Shown here one piece after another: positions 17,618 through 25,904 of a stretch of DNA of 64,000 bases. Under the pieces are notes generated by a model, which saw only the letters and a list, made by a program, of their open reading frames with translations, was not told the origin of the DNA and searched no databases. The translations under genes and the position numbers were made by a program. Origin of the DNA: Acinetobacter johnsonii CIP 64.6 (GTDB lineage Bacteria; Pseudomonadota; Gammaproteobacteria; Pseudomonadales; Moraxellaceae); the NCBI RefSeq assembly GCF_000368045.1, contig NZ_KB849230.1, positions 261,794 through 325,793 of the forward strand. The letters run 5' to 3'. Positions within the stretch are counted from its first letter, which is position 1; each line of letters starts with the position of its first letter.

Positions 17618-20600
17618 TTAATTTCCATTCTCATTAAAAAAGTCTTCAGTACTAACAAAATCACAGTACGCAGGAGGAAAACTACTTAATAGGTTACTAA
17701 GTCTTTTTACAAACTTTTTATCATCTGCATTTGTATCATTTGATAGCTTTTCTTGGACTTCAGACTCATAATAATCAACAGTTTTTGCCCAACTCTCAAA
17801 TAAACCAAAACTTCCCACTAATATTAATTTAAATTTAGCTCGACTTAACAATACATTCATTCTCCTTTGATCAAGTAAAAATCCTAGACTTTCTCTAATA
17901 GATGATGCATTATTATGTCTTACTAAACTAACTATAATAATATCAGCTTCATCACCTTGAAATGAATCAACTGATTTACAAATTTCATCAGAATTCTTTA
18001 AATCGAAACCTTCTGGTAATATATTCTTAGGAATTCTAGCATTAATAAAATTTACTTGCTTTAAATAAGGACTCAGAACTTGTATAGTTAGTTTTTTGTT
18101 TTTATATTTTTTAACACTATTATCCTTTTTTAAAATTGAAAATATAGCTTTTATCAGGTCTACTTCTTGTGAATTAATATAGTTATCATCAAAATTACCT
18201 TCTAATTTTTGGTGATCATTTTTATAAGGTACATCCAACCATAGAACACCTTTTGTACTGGTCGATAGTTGTAATTTTTCTAAATATTCAAAGTAAAATG
18301 GATTAGGATCACTAAACTTAGCTTGCAATTCGTGATAAGTTTCAAGCTCTGAATTGTACACCGTTTTTGAAACAATGTTTGCTATATCTGGATGCATTCT
18401 ATGCTGAATATTAACTCTCTTACCAAAACTAGGCTGTTTTCTCTTATTTAACTCTTCTGCTTTTTTAGTAAGAAATTTAAATAGTCCAAAATAATCTTTA
18501 GAATTTTTTTGAAGTTTTAACTTTGAGTCTAAGCTTATATTGAGATCACTTTGATCCTGATTAGTATCACCTAAAATTTGATTAAAAAGAGGAAACTTAA
18601 ACTCACCATCCTTCACTTCATCAATAACATGCCTTATATTTGAAATATCAGAATCTAAAATTTTGTTTATAGATCTTTCTAAAAATGGAGGTAATTGCAT
18701 ATGATCACCAATCAAAATTCTTCTATGAGACAACATTAATGGGCTAATAATTTCTAGTCCAGATGACTTACCAGCCTCTTCAAGAATAGAAAAATCGAAC
18801 TGTATGTTATTATCAAGTAAATTCTCAATAATCTTTGAATTTGAAGTGGTAAACAGTATATTAGCTGCTTTTAGTATTTGCTCGAAAAAACTCCCCCAAT
18901 CACCATTTTCATTTATAAAATTATTTAATTTATTTTTAAAATCATCAGTTTGATTCTCACAACCATCTTTAAACATTTGGCTTCTTTTAAAATCATTAAT
19001 ATATGGCTTTGTTACACGACTACTAATTTTAAAGTCTTCATCATCTTGATCTTTACTTTTGTTATTGAAAGCATCAATAATAATTAATTCCTTATCAAAT
19101 TTGAGTTTTTTTACTTCATTATATAAAATATTAACTGTTGCATGACTTTGGGCTGTTAGTAATATTTTACTATACGCTTCATCTTTAAAAATTTGATTGA
19201 TTAAAGCTGTGATAAGGAAAGTTTTCCCAACACCAGGTGGCCCTTGCACTATAAAATTTGGTTGTGTCTCAAGAACTTGCTTAAAAATTTCTTTTTTCAC
19301 ATGATCTAGCTCTTGAAAAGACTCATGAAATTCATGTGTATAATTTATCTTACTTAGACTATCAATAGGATTTACAATACTGTTGACCAAAAGTGTTTGA
19401 TTCGCAAGTTTTACCAATGCTTTACTTTTTCTTCTAAAGTTTATTTTATCTCCTTGAGTATCTCCTGCCATAAGAGTCATTGAATCTGACAATATATTTT
19501 TAATATTATAATCTTTTTTTGCTCGAAATATATAAACTTTTCTTGCATAGTCTTTTTTAATAAACTCAAGTTCAATCGGGATTGATAAATCATCTACAAT
19601 ATTATTTTTTTTATTTCTAACTAGCACCCACTTTTGAATCTTTTCATCCTTAATAAAATCATCAAATCTTTCTTTAAACGGTTTAATTTTTAGTTTCTTC
19701 GATAAAATTTTATTATTTATATCCTCATTTAATTTTATTAATATATTTGTGTGAGTGGAACTATTATTTTTTTCAACTTCAGCACAAACTTGGAATAAGT
19801 TAGCTTTATATAAGCCGACTTCAACAGCATATGAAAATAACAACCCCTGATAAAGTTCTTGAAGATTATCTGAATATTTTTCATTATTTGGAAAAATTTC
19901 AAAAATGTTTACCCATGATTCTGTATTTTCGAAACTTCCTCTTCGAGTGTAGAAGCCATTTGCCACCTCAACTTTTATTTTTGCGAAAACTTCTATTTTA
20001 TCATTTTTCACAAATGATGGAAGCACTGGAAATACATTTTCTATATATCCATAATCCCATGTAAATCTTTCTTCATCCTCTTCAAAGTATTTAAATTTAC
20101 CAACTTGATATACTAGTTTTTTCCCAACTATCAAATAAAAAGTATTATTTCTAATTGTACATTTATATACTATTAAATTTTTAACATCCAAATCATTTCT
20201 TACAAAATTCAATACTTCATCTTTACTTGGTTCATAATCTAATTCATTCATTATACTTTCTCGAATAATTTTATCTTTCGAGTTTTCTGAATCGAAATGA
20301 AGTAGTAAGATATAATCTTTATTTCTAGTCGCACTTAAATCTAATGAGGATAATTCTTTGATTATTGAAGATATAGAAATTTCTACTTTCTCCAAATTAA
20401 TATTATTAGAAATTGAATTATAATTCATTAAATTATCTATAAATTTTTTTTCTTTACTACTAAGATATGAGTCATTTATTTCGGTAGTCTTTATGTCTAA
20501 TAATTTACAAATAAGGTAGCTTAGCGCAAGCCAATCAGACCTAAAGCTAGCAAATGGATAAAGTTTCCTCTCAGTAAGTATTGGATCCTCTTTTTTTAAT

Positions 20601-21250
20601 TGATATAAGCATAATGTCCATTCAAAACCAGAGAGTTTAAATCGCTCAGAATCATTTTCCACATTTAAATCATAAATAATACTTTCGCAATTAATATTTC
20701 TATGAATAATATTTTGATCATGTAAAATTTGAATAGCTCTTGAAATTCTTAAAATATTTTTCCAAAATATTATTCTATTGTGACTTAACATTAAACTTTT
20801 TTTATGCAACCAATGTTTATTTCTAGATATAGTTCTTATATCTCTCTTTTCAATATTTACTCTACTTTTCAAATATTCAGATAGAACTCTCGATGTATTT
20901 GCATCTTCATAGAAAATATAAAACCCTTTATCATCATAATGGGCACTTTTTAATAATTCTAAATAATTGTTAGCCTTGGGATAGTTTTGTATTTTTAATA
21001 TTTGTCTAATTTCATGAATCCACATATCTCTTAATGCTTCACTTTTTTCATTTTTTAACTCCCATATTTTTACTCTTTTAACCTCATCTCCATCCATATA
21101 TTCTACTAAGCTTACTCTTCCAGCCTGAGTATCATTCGAATAGATTTCAAGCTTATCTTCTATGTTACAAATTACCATAATATTATGATTATCCAAGAAA
21201 TTATAAATATACCAAGTTGAAATTCTAAAAAATTTTTTCTCATTAAGCAA
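17618..21250 (-). CDS. Mokosh-type kinase-like/SF1 helicase fusion (MkoA-like)
   Basis: A 1210-residue protein. Residues about 45-290 have a protein-kinase layout (WIHE with E80 as the helix-C Glu, then ILHDQNIIHRNINCESIIYD), but the catalytic HRD is HRN (183-185) and DFG is replaced by SGFE (207-210), so it looks like a pseudokinase. The C-terminal half is a UPF1-like SF1 helicase: GPPGVGKT near 672, EEAG (motif II) near 823, GDHMQLPPF near 850, QHRMHP, VDSFQGDEAD near 1093 and LLSRAKFKL near 1135. RNA or DNA unwinding is expected. I used the TTG at 21250; an ATG at 21178 is possible. Neither has a clear ribosome site. The identity as type I Mokosh MkoA follows from architecture plus the PLD neighbour. 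Confidence 0.78.
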   Translation of the reverse strand: MLNEKKFFRISTWYIYNFLDNHNIMVICNIEDKLEIYSNDTQAGRVSLVEYMDGDEVKRVKIWELKNEKSEALRDMWIHEIRQILKIQNYPKANNYLELLKSAHYDDKGFYIFYEDANTSRVLSEYLKSRVNIEKRDIRTISRNKHWLHKKSLMLSHNRIIFWKNILRISRAIQILHDQNIIHRNINCESIIYDLNVENDSERFKLSGFEWTLCLYQLKKEDPILTERKLYPFASFRSDWLALSYLICKLLDIKTTEINDSYLSSKEKKFIDNLMNYNSISNNINLEKVEISISSIIKELSSLDLSATRNKDYILLLHFDSENSKDKIIRESIMNELDYEPSKDEVLNFVRNDLDVKNLIVYKCTIRNNTFYLIVGKKLVYQVGKFKYFEEDEERFTWDYGYIENVFPVLPSFVKNDKIEVFAKIKVEVANGFYTRRGSFENTESWVNIFEIFPNNEKYSDNLQELYQGLLFSYAVEVGLYKANLFQVCAEVEKNNSSTHTNILIKLNEDINNKILSKKLKIKPFKERFDDFIKDEKIQKWVLVRNKKNNIVDDLSIPIELEFIKKDYARKVYIFRAKKDYNIKNILSDSMTLMAGDTQGDKINFRRKSKALVKLANQTLLVNSIVNPIDSLSKINYTHEFHESFQELDHVKKEIFKQVLETQPNFIVQGPPGVGKTFLITALINQIFKDEAYSKILLTAQSHATVNILYNEVKKLKFDKELIIIDAFNNKSKDQDDEDFKISSRVTKPYINDFKRSQMFKDGCENQTDDFKNKLNNFINENGDWGSFFEQILKAANILFTTSNSKIIENLLDNNIQFDFSILEEAGKSSGLEIISPLMLSHRRILIGDHMQLPPFLERSINKILDSDISNIRHVIDEVKDGEFKFPLFNQILGDTNQDQSDLNISLDSKLKLQKNSKDYFGLFKFLTKKAEELNKRKQPSFGKRVNIQHRMHPDIANIVSKTVYNSELETYHELQAKFSDPNPFYFEYLEKLQLSTSTKGVLWLDVPYKNDHQKLEGNFDDNYINSQEVDLIKAIFSILKKDNSVKKYKNKKLTIQVLSPYLKQVNFINARIPKNILPEGFDLKNSDEICKSVDSFQGDEADIIIVSLVRHNNASSIRESLGFLLDQRRMNVLLSRAKFKLILVGSFGLFESWAKTVDYYESEVQEKLSNDTNADDKKFVKRLSNLLSSFPPAYCDFVSTEDFFNENGN

Positions 21251-21441
21251 CTTATAAATTCACTCTAATTTCCACAATTCTTTAGAAAAAATTATATTTA
21301 TATTCACTTTAAATACACATAGAACATTCCATTTTGATAATGTAAAATTTGACTCTAGTTCTTCTTTGTATCTTAAAAATTAAAATAATTTAATTAACAT
21401 ATTTTATCCTTTCAATATTTGTTTTTTCATACCTATAGAAA

Positions 21442-21899
21442 GGGTAATACCCCCATTTTAATTGAGTTAATGAGTAGAAAACCAAAGTTCTTATCATTGT
21501 TTAAAATTGGATGGACGACCCTCAGCCGCCTGTTGAGCAAGTGATTTACGCTGGAGAGGCCTTAGAACTTTTTTGAAAGAGCATCTTGTAAGATATCTGA
21601 TTCAGCCGTTCATCAGCGTACATGCGTTTTAAACGTGCATTTTCAGTCTCTAACTCTTTAAGCCGGGTCATCATGGACAGATCCATCCCTCCATATTTGG
21701 ACTTCCACTTATAGAATGTGGCCGTACTCATCCCGTGCTCACGGCAAAGGTTGGGAACCGGTGTTCCAGCTTCAGCCTGTTTCAGGATACTCATGATTAA
21801 GCTGTCTGAATATTTAGATGTTTTCATAGAAAATCTCCTTGGATTAAGATTATTCGATTTTCGACTTTTAAGCTCTATTAATTGCAGGGAGCATTACCC
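21442..21899 (-). mobile_element. Internally deleted IS3-family (IS51-like) element
   Basis: A 458-bp remnant bounded by imperfect inverted repeats, GGGTAATACCCCC at the left and GGGAGCATTACCC at the right (11 of 13 bases pair). It contains a frameshifted orfA and only the first codons of orfB (RPLQRKSLAQQAAEGRPS, then a stop). It therefore cannot make transposase but keeps both ends, like a MITE. It abuts a truncated XRE gene on its right. Confidence 0.7.
21546..21827 (-). pseudogene. IS3-family OrfA, frameshifted near its C-terminus
   Basis: The first about 70 residues are a standard IS3/IS51-type OrfA with HTH (NLCREHGMSTATFYKWKSKYGG) and a leucine-zipper-like coil (MTRLKELETENARLKRMYADERL). 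After RL the frame reads NQISYKMLF. Shifting one base gives ESDILQDALSKKF and a stop, the normal end of this family, so one base is missing near 21605. The upstream AAGGAGATTTTCT ribosome site is preserved. Confidence 0.8.
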
Positions 21900-22021
21900 A
21901 ATCATATATAGCTAAAGTTGAAGATTTAGATAGAAGAATAGATGTTTTAGAATTGCATGATTGGCTATCAGCTTTAGATAAACCTATTGGTGATTTTTTA
22001 GTATGCTGTCTTGAGCAGTAA
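21899..22021 (+). pseudogene. C-terminal fragment of a second XRE-regulator copy
   Basis: Codons from the IS junction read QSYIAKVEDLDRRIDVLELHDWL and then ALDKPIGDFLVCCLEQ to a TAA. The first 23 residues differ at only one position from the intact XRE protein encoded on the opposite strand at 22155-22388. The N-terminal half is missing, cut exactly at the end of the IS3 remnant. It is therefore a broken paralogue in inverted orientation. Confidence 0.75.
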
Positions 22022-22154
22022 GATTTTTTAGTGGCAAGTTTTGAAGTGAAATTAGTGGGCTACCGATAAATGTAAAGGGTGGACTAAGATCAATGATATA
22101 TACACTAATCAAAATCACAGCGTTTTATTAGATTTTGAACAAAATTTATTGCCA

Positions 22155-22388
22155 CTATTCTTTAAAACTTTTTTTAAAAAATTCAATAATTGAGATATCT
22201 AATACAAACAACCAATCATGTAATTCTAAAACATCTATTCTTCTATCTAAATTTTCGACTTTAGCTATGTACGATTGTGGTTTTTTTAAGGATGTAGCAA
22301 GTTCTACCTGAGTTATATCTTTGGACTCACGTATCTGAATTAATTCTTTAATCAAGTTTTTGTATCTAGGATCATGTATTGAGCTCAT
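22155..22388 (-). CDS. XRE-family HTH regulator (77 aa)
   Basis: A 77-residue single-domain DNA-binding protein with the XRE helix-turn-helix (LIKELIQIRESKDITQVELATSLKKPQSYIAKVENLDRRIDVLELHDWL). Small regulators of this kind control toxin-antitoxin, restriction or defence genes. It lies in the cargo part of the island and a truncated copy lies 130 bp away in the opposite orientation. It is divergent from the 166-aa gene. Its target is unknown. Confidence 0.8.
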   Translation of the reverse strand: MSSIHDPRYKNLIKELIQIRESKDITQVELATSLKKPQSYIAKVENLDRRIDVLELHDWLFVLDISIIEFFKKSFKE

Positions 22389-22453
22389 AACCCAAGATGT
22401 TGTACTATTATCAAAAATATCCCAAAATAGGATATTTTCTCAATTAATTCTTC

Positions 22454-22954
22454 ATGCGGTATATCTATATGTCTACAAATCATCAGCTTAAAAACTGTTT
22501 GTTTGATTTTTTATCAAATAGAACATTCACAGGCTATGAGTTTAAAGACTTAAGAACTCTTTTCATTAATCATTATCCTGAGTTTAGTGCTAAAAAACAT
22601 TATGCAAAAATTTATCAAATAACCAGAGAACTAGCCACGATAGGCCTAATATTAATCGATAGCAGAACATGTACTTATAAATACTCTTCAAATTATGAAC
22701 GAGTAGAAATATTAAATTTAATTAGTATTAATGAATCCAATAACGATATTAAAATGAGCTTGGCACTTGAAAATGATAGAGTCCTAGCTGAAATTACAAA
22801 AATCACTAATGAACTATCCATCTATCAGCATTATCTGAAACGATTTCCATCACTTTCTGAAATAATCCATAACTTGATTAAGATGAAGAAAAAGGAAATT
22901 TGTTTGCTAAAGTGTGAGTTGGCAGCAGTTAAGAATATGATAGAAGCATGTTAG
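22454..22954 (+). CDS. Hypothetical island protein (166 aa)
   Basis: A 166-residue, mostly helical, charged protein (FDFLSNRTFTGYEFKDLRTLFINHYPEF... then YAKIYQITRELATIGLILIDSRTCTYKYSS), with a possible winged-helix-like N-terminal half and a coiled C-terminal half. No membrane segment. I do not recognise the family. An internal ATG at 22469 (MSTNHQ) is an equally good start; neither has a clear ribosome site. It is followed 22 bp later by the Phd-like gene and may be co-transcribed with it. Confidence 0.6.
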   Translation: MRYIYMSTNHQLKNCLFDFLSNRTFTGYEFKDLRTLFINHYPEFSAKKHYAKIYQITRELATIGLILIDSRTCTYKYSSNYERVEILNLISINESNNDIKMSLALENDRVLAEITKITNELSIYQHYLKRFPSLSEIIHNLIKMKKKEICLLKCELAAVKNMIEAC

Positions 22955-22976
22955 GCTTCTATCATATAAATTAGCT

Positions 22977-23288
22977 TTGATTATTAATAGAGAGTACCCT
23001 TTGAGCGATATTCACAAGTCTTGGCGAAAAATTATTCAATGTGTCAAAAATAGTCATAAACCTATGTTTGTTTGTACGAACAATACGCCCGAAGTTACTA
23101 TTCTGAATTTTGAAGAATTTAAAAACATGCAGGAAATAATTGAAGCTGCTCGGCGTGAACAGCTAGGACAACAAATGGTTTGTGATCTTTTGGATATCGC
23201 CCAGTTAACTGGCCAACCGATCAAACACATGCTTTTGAACCCCATAGGTGTGTTTGAAGAAGCAAAAGACCCAAAAATAGGCTGTTGA
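22977..23288 (+). CDS. Phd/YefM-like antitoxin-type protein
   Basis: A 103-residue protein. The N-terminal half (YPLSDIHKSWRKIIQCVKNSHKPMFVCTNNTPEVTILNFEEFKNMQ) follows the Phd/YefM fold, in which the protein binds its own promoter and a toxin. The C-terminal helix (ARREQLGQQMVCDLLDIAQLTG) could bind a partner. The likely start is TTG at 22977; no ATG fits. No recognisable Doc/RelE/YoeB toxin is next to it, so it is an orphan, or the 166-aa protein upstream is an unusual partner. Confidence 0.6.
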   Translation: MIINREYPLSDIHKSWRKIIQCVKNSHKPMFVCTNNTPEVTILNFEEFKNMQEIIEAARREQLGQQMVCDLLDIAQLTGQPIKHMLLNPIGVFEEAKDPKIGC

Positions 23289-23362
23289 TGGTATTTATCG
23301 ATTTTCTGTAAGATTTTATTCAGATACGGCTTATAAGCCGTGTAATAATTTACTTTTTAAAA

Positions 23363-23782
23363 TCAATCCGAACTTTTTTTGCTCATTGGCTCATTCAATT
23401 TAGCAATGCTTAACCCATACTTATGGGCATTGTATTGCCACACCACAAACTGTTCCAACAGCATAGCGTTTTCTTTTTCCAATCTAGCATTCTTGGCCTC
23501 CAAAGCCTCAATTTTAGTTTGAGCGATTTTAAGACTAGCAGGTAGTTTATTCGTCTTATTAGTATTTACATTCAAAGCCTTAGATGGCTTTTTACTTTGG
23601 TCATAAGCATTCTTAATACGAGCGTATTTCTGCAATGTTTGACGAGTTGGTGCAGGTACAAGTTCTAACTGTAATTCAATAGCCTTACAGAGCCGCTCCC
23701 ATGTTAATTTCTCATCTAAAGACCAATAATCAAGAAGCTCGACAATATTTTCAATATCTTTGTCAGTTAAATGCTGTGCCAT
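23363..23782 (-). CDS. Small recombinase-operon protein (TnpC/GmtX-like)
   Basis: A 139-residue protein, last gene of the recombinase operon and separated by 1 base from the third recombinase. Residues about 84-112 form a coiled coil (KIEALEAKNARLEKENAMLLEQFVVWQYNA). Tn554-type elements and gamma-mobile-trio islands both end their recombinase operon with a small protein of this kind (TnpC or GmtX). By analogy it assists the recombinases or sets direction. I assign it by position and coil; sequence identity to either family is untested. Confidence 0.65.
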   Translation of the reverse strand: MAQHLTDKDIENIVELLDYWSLDEKLTWERLCKAIELQLELVPAPTRQTLQKYARIKNAYDQSKKPSKALNVNTNKTNKLPASLKIAQTKIEALEAKNARLEKENAMLLEQFVVWQYNAHKYGLSIAKLNEPMSKKSSD

Positions 23783-23783
23783 A

Positions 23784-25904
23784 TCAAATCCATGAATCCA
23801 TTAGCAATACAGAATTGAGCGAATGTGCTTCACCCTCAATTTTTTTACGTTGAGTATTCTCAATTACGGGAATACGTTTACGCCCTGCCTTTTGATAGGC
23901 CAAATCAAGATGTGTAACATCCTCAGAAGATGGAAGGCTCAAAGGACTACCATCAGGAATATTTGGATCATCCAATAATGCAATCATCTGTTCACAACGC
24001 TGAATTGTTAGCTCTCTGATCTCAAGCCATACTGCTGCACCAGTCACATTCTTACTAACAGCTTCTTTATCCTTTGCCCATAGAATTATTTCTTTTCTAA
24101 GCCGATCCTTAAGCCGTTTTTTCTTTTCTATATCACCCTTGATACAGACATGTTCAGTACAATTAAGACAATTTCTATACTTTAGGCAAGGTTCATCAAT
24201 ATATGAGTGTGTACAAAGTCCAAACTCAGTAGTGTGCATGGACAATGTTGTTCTAGTATTTAACTCTTGTAGAGTTCGAGGTGTAGCAATCTGGAGTGCA
24301 CGTGCAATATCAGTCTTTACCGTACCGACCTCATTTTTCTGCATCTCAATTAAGCCAAGATTACGATCTTGAACCGTAGTATGGTCATATACTCGATTTT
24401 GCTTCATATCAGCTCGCCCTGACCATTTGGCAAGTAACAAGCTATCCATTCCATTAGTATTTGCTATCGTATTTAATAAATGCCGAAACTGGTGGGTAGT
24501 TATACTATGGTCACCATATCCCCACCGCTGAAAAATGGATTGCACATTCGATAACTGTTCTTTTCCTCTTAACTTCTTTTTAGTTGGTGATAAGTCTTCA
24601 TTTAATGTATCAATTTGTGGCATCCATAATTCTGAAAAAATGGTTAATCTATCGCTATGAAATTGGTTTGCAAAACTACAGAATAAAGCTTCAGACCACT
24701 TAACCTTAACTCCACCGCCAGTTTTAAAAGGTACATAAGGGAAGCCTTTGGGTAATCTCTTTCGCAGTATAATATTTAAATCATTCAAACAAACTTCGTA
24801 ATCATTAATAGGAATATCACGAGTTCTTAAAAATTGTATTCCACTGTTATTTACTTGACGAGCATTCAATAGTGACGCATCAAAACCCATTGCCAACAAT
24901 ACTTCACTGCGTTTTAATAATTGATGATCAGGTACATCAGGACAAAGTTCATGTCTCGGAAATTTATCACTTGTCTCAAGCAAATATGCTAAATGTCTAG
25001 GCTTTTCTGACATCTTAATCAAACGTGCAATTGCCCGTTTGGCTGTTGGAATCATGACACTAGGAATGGCTTTAATATCATACCCATAATTTTTTTGCGC
25101 ATACCACCTAATCCCTAATGTTTCATCCTTATCAGAATCATTTACTACAGCTTCTAAATTGCTTTTAGAAAATTTTTTATCTTCTTTATCGATACAATTG
25201 ACCTTAAGGAAAAATAGCTCTGATGCTCTTTCAGGTGCAGATAAAAGTAACCCCACAGCACTACTAACAAAAACATCTCTATTTGATAACTCAGAATCCT
25301 TGCGGGAAAAAATATCAGCTATGATAAAAATCGCTTCCTCGTCAGGAAGTTTAGAAGCTCTATATTCCTCGGACTCCTCATCAATCACAATTCCTTTATC
25401 GGCAGGCTTTTTAATTGGATTTTTCCAATCTGATAAATCAACTATTTTTAATTGACGAAGAAAATCTAAAAGAATTTTTAAATGTCTTCCCACATGGTAA
25501 GCAGAACTTGCTTTATAATTTTCCTTCGCAGTTTCAGCAGCCAAATCAAAGTCAGCAATAACCAATTTAGTTAAATCAATTTCGCCATATCGCTCTAAGC
25601 ATATTTTTTCTATTGCCCTGATTGCCAAAATCGTATCTTGAGCTTTTAATTTAAGATTAATTCTTTGATATTTAACATATGCCTTGGCGAATTCTAGAAT
25701 TGAGTGGTGTAAAATATTTTCAGGTGATCTATCTTTAGATGAAATACCTGTTTTGACAAAATTTACTTCGCCTTTCCAATAATGTTCTTCAAATCTAATA
25801 TCTTCATTTAATTCTGATAATTGCTTAACAAAATCAATAAATCTCTTAATTTCAGAGTAAGGAGTCTGGATTCTGTCAGATGGAAAATAAATCAAATTAT
25901 CCAT
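23784..25904 (-). CDS. Large tyrosine recombinase, third of the operon (TnpB/GmtZ-like)
   Basis: A 706-residue DNA-breaking-rejoining enzyme. The catalytic Arg is in APERASELFFL, the HxxR box in HQFRHLLNTIA, and the nucleophile Tyr in QNRVYDHTT. After the catalytic domain comes a cysteine cluster (LCTHSYIDEPCLKYRNCLNCTEHVC) that may bind zinc. I start it at MDNLIYF: the ATG overlaps the stop of the preceding recombinase by 8 bases (ATGGATAA), the same coupling used one gene earlier. Large late recombinases of this kind occur in Tn554 (TnpB). It probably works with the other two. Confidence 0.82.
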   Translation of the reverse strand: MDNLIYFPSDRIQTPYSEIKRFIDFVKQLSELNEDIRFEEHYWKGEVNFVKTGISSKDRSPENILHHSILEFAKAYVKYQRINLKLKAQDTILAIRAIEKICLERYGEIDLTKLVIADFDLAAETAKENYKASSAYHVGRHLKILLDFLRQLKIVDLSDWKNPIKKPADKGIVIDEESEEYRASKLPDEEAIFIIADIFSRKDSELSNRDVFVSSAVGLLLSAPERASELFFLKVNCIDKEDKKFSKSNLEAVVNDSDKDETLGIRWYAQKNYGYDIKAIPSVMIPTAKRAIARLIKMSEKPRHLAYLLETSDKFPRHELCPDVPDHQLLKRSEVLLAMGFDASLLNARQVNNSGIQFLRTRDIPINDYEVCLNDLNIILRKRLPKGFPYVPFKTGGGVKVKWSEALFCSFANQFHSDRLTIFSELWMPQIDTLNEDLSPTKKKLRGKEQLSNVQSIFQRWGYGDHSITTHQFRHLLNTIANTNGMDSLLLAKWSGRADMKQNRVYDHTTVQDRNLGLIEMQKNEVGTVKTDIARALQIATPRTLQELNTRTTLSMHTTEFGLCTHSYIDEPCLKYRNCLNCTEHVCIKGDIEKKKRLKDRLRKEIILWAKDKEAVSKNVTGAAVWLEIRELTIQRCEQMIALLDDPNIPDGSPLSLPSSEDVTHLDLAYQKAGRKRIPVIENTQRKKIEGEAHSLNSVLLMDSWI

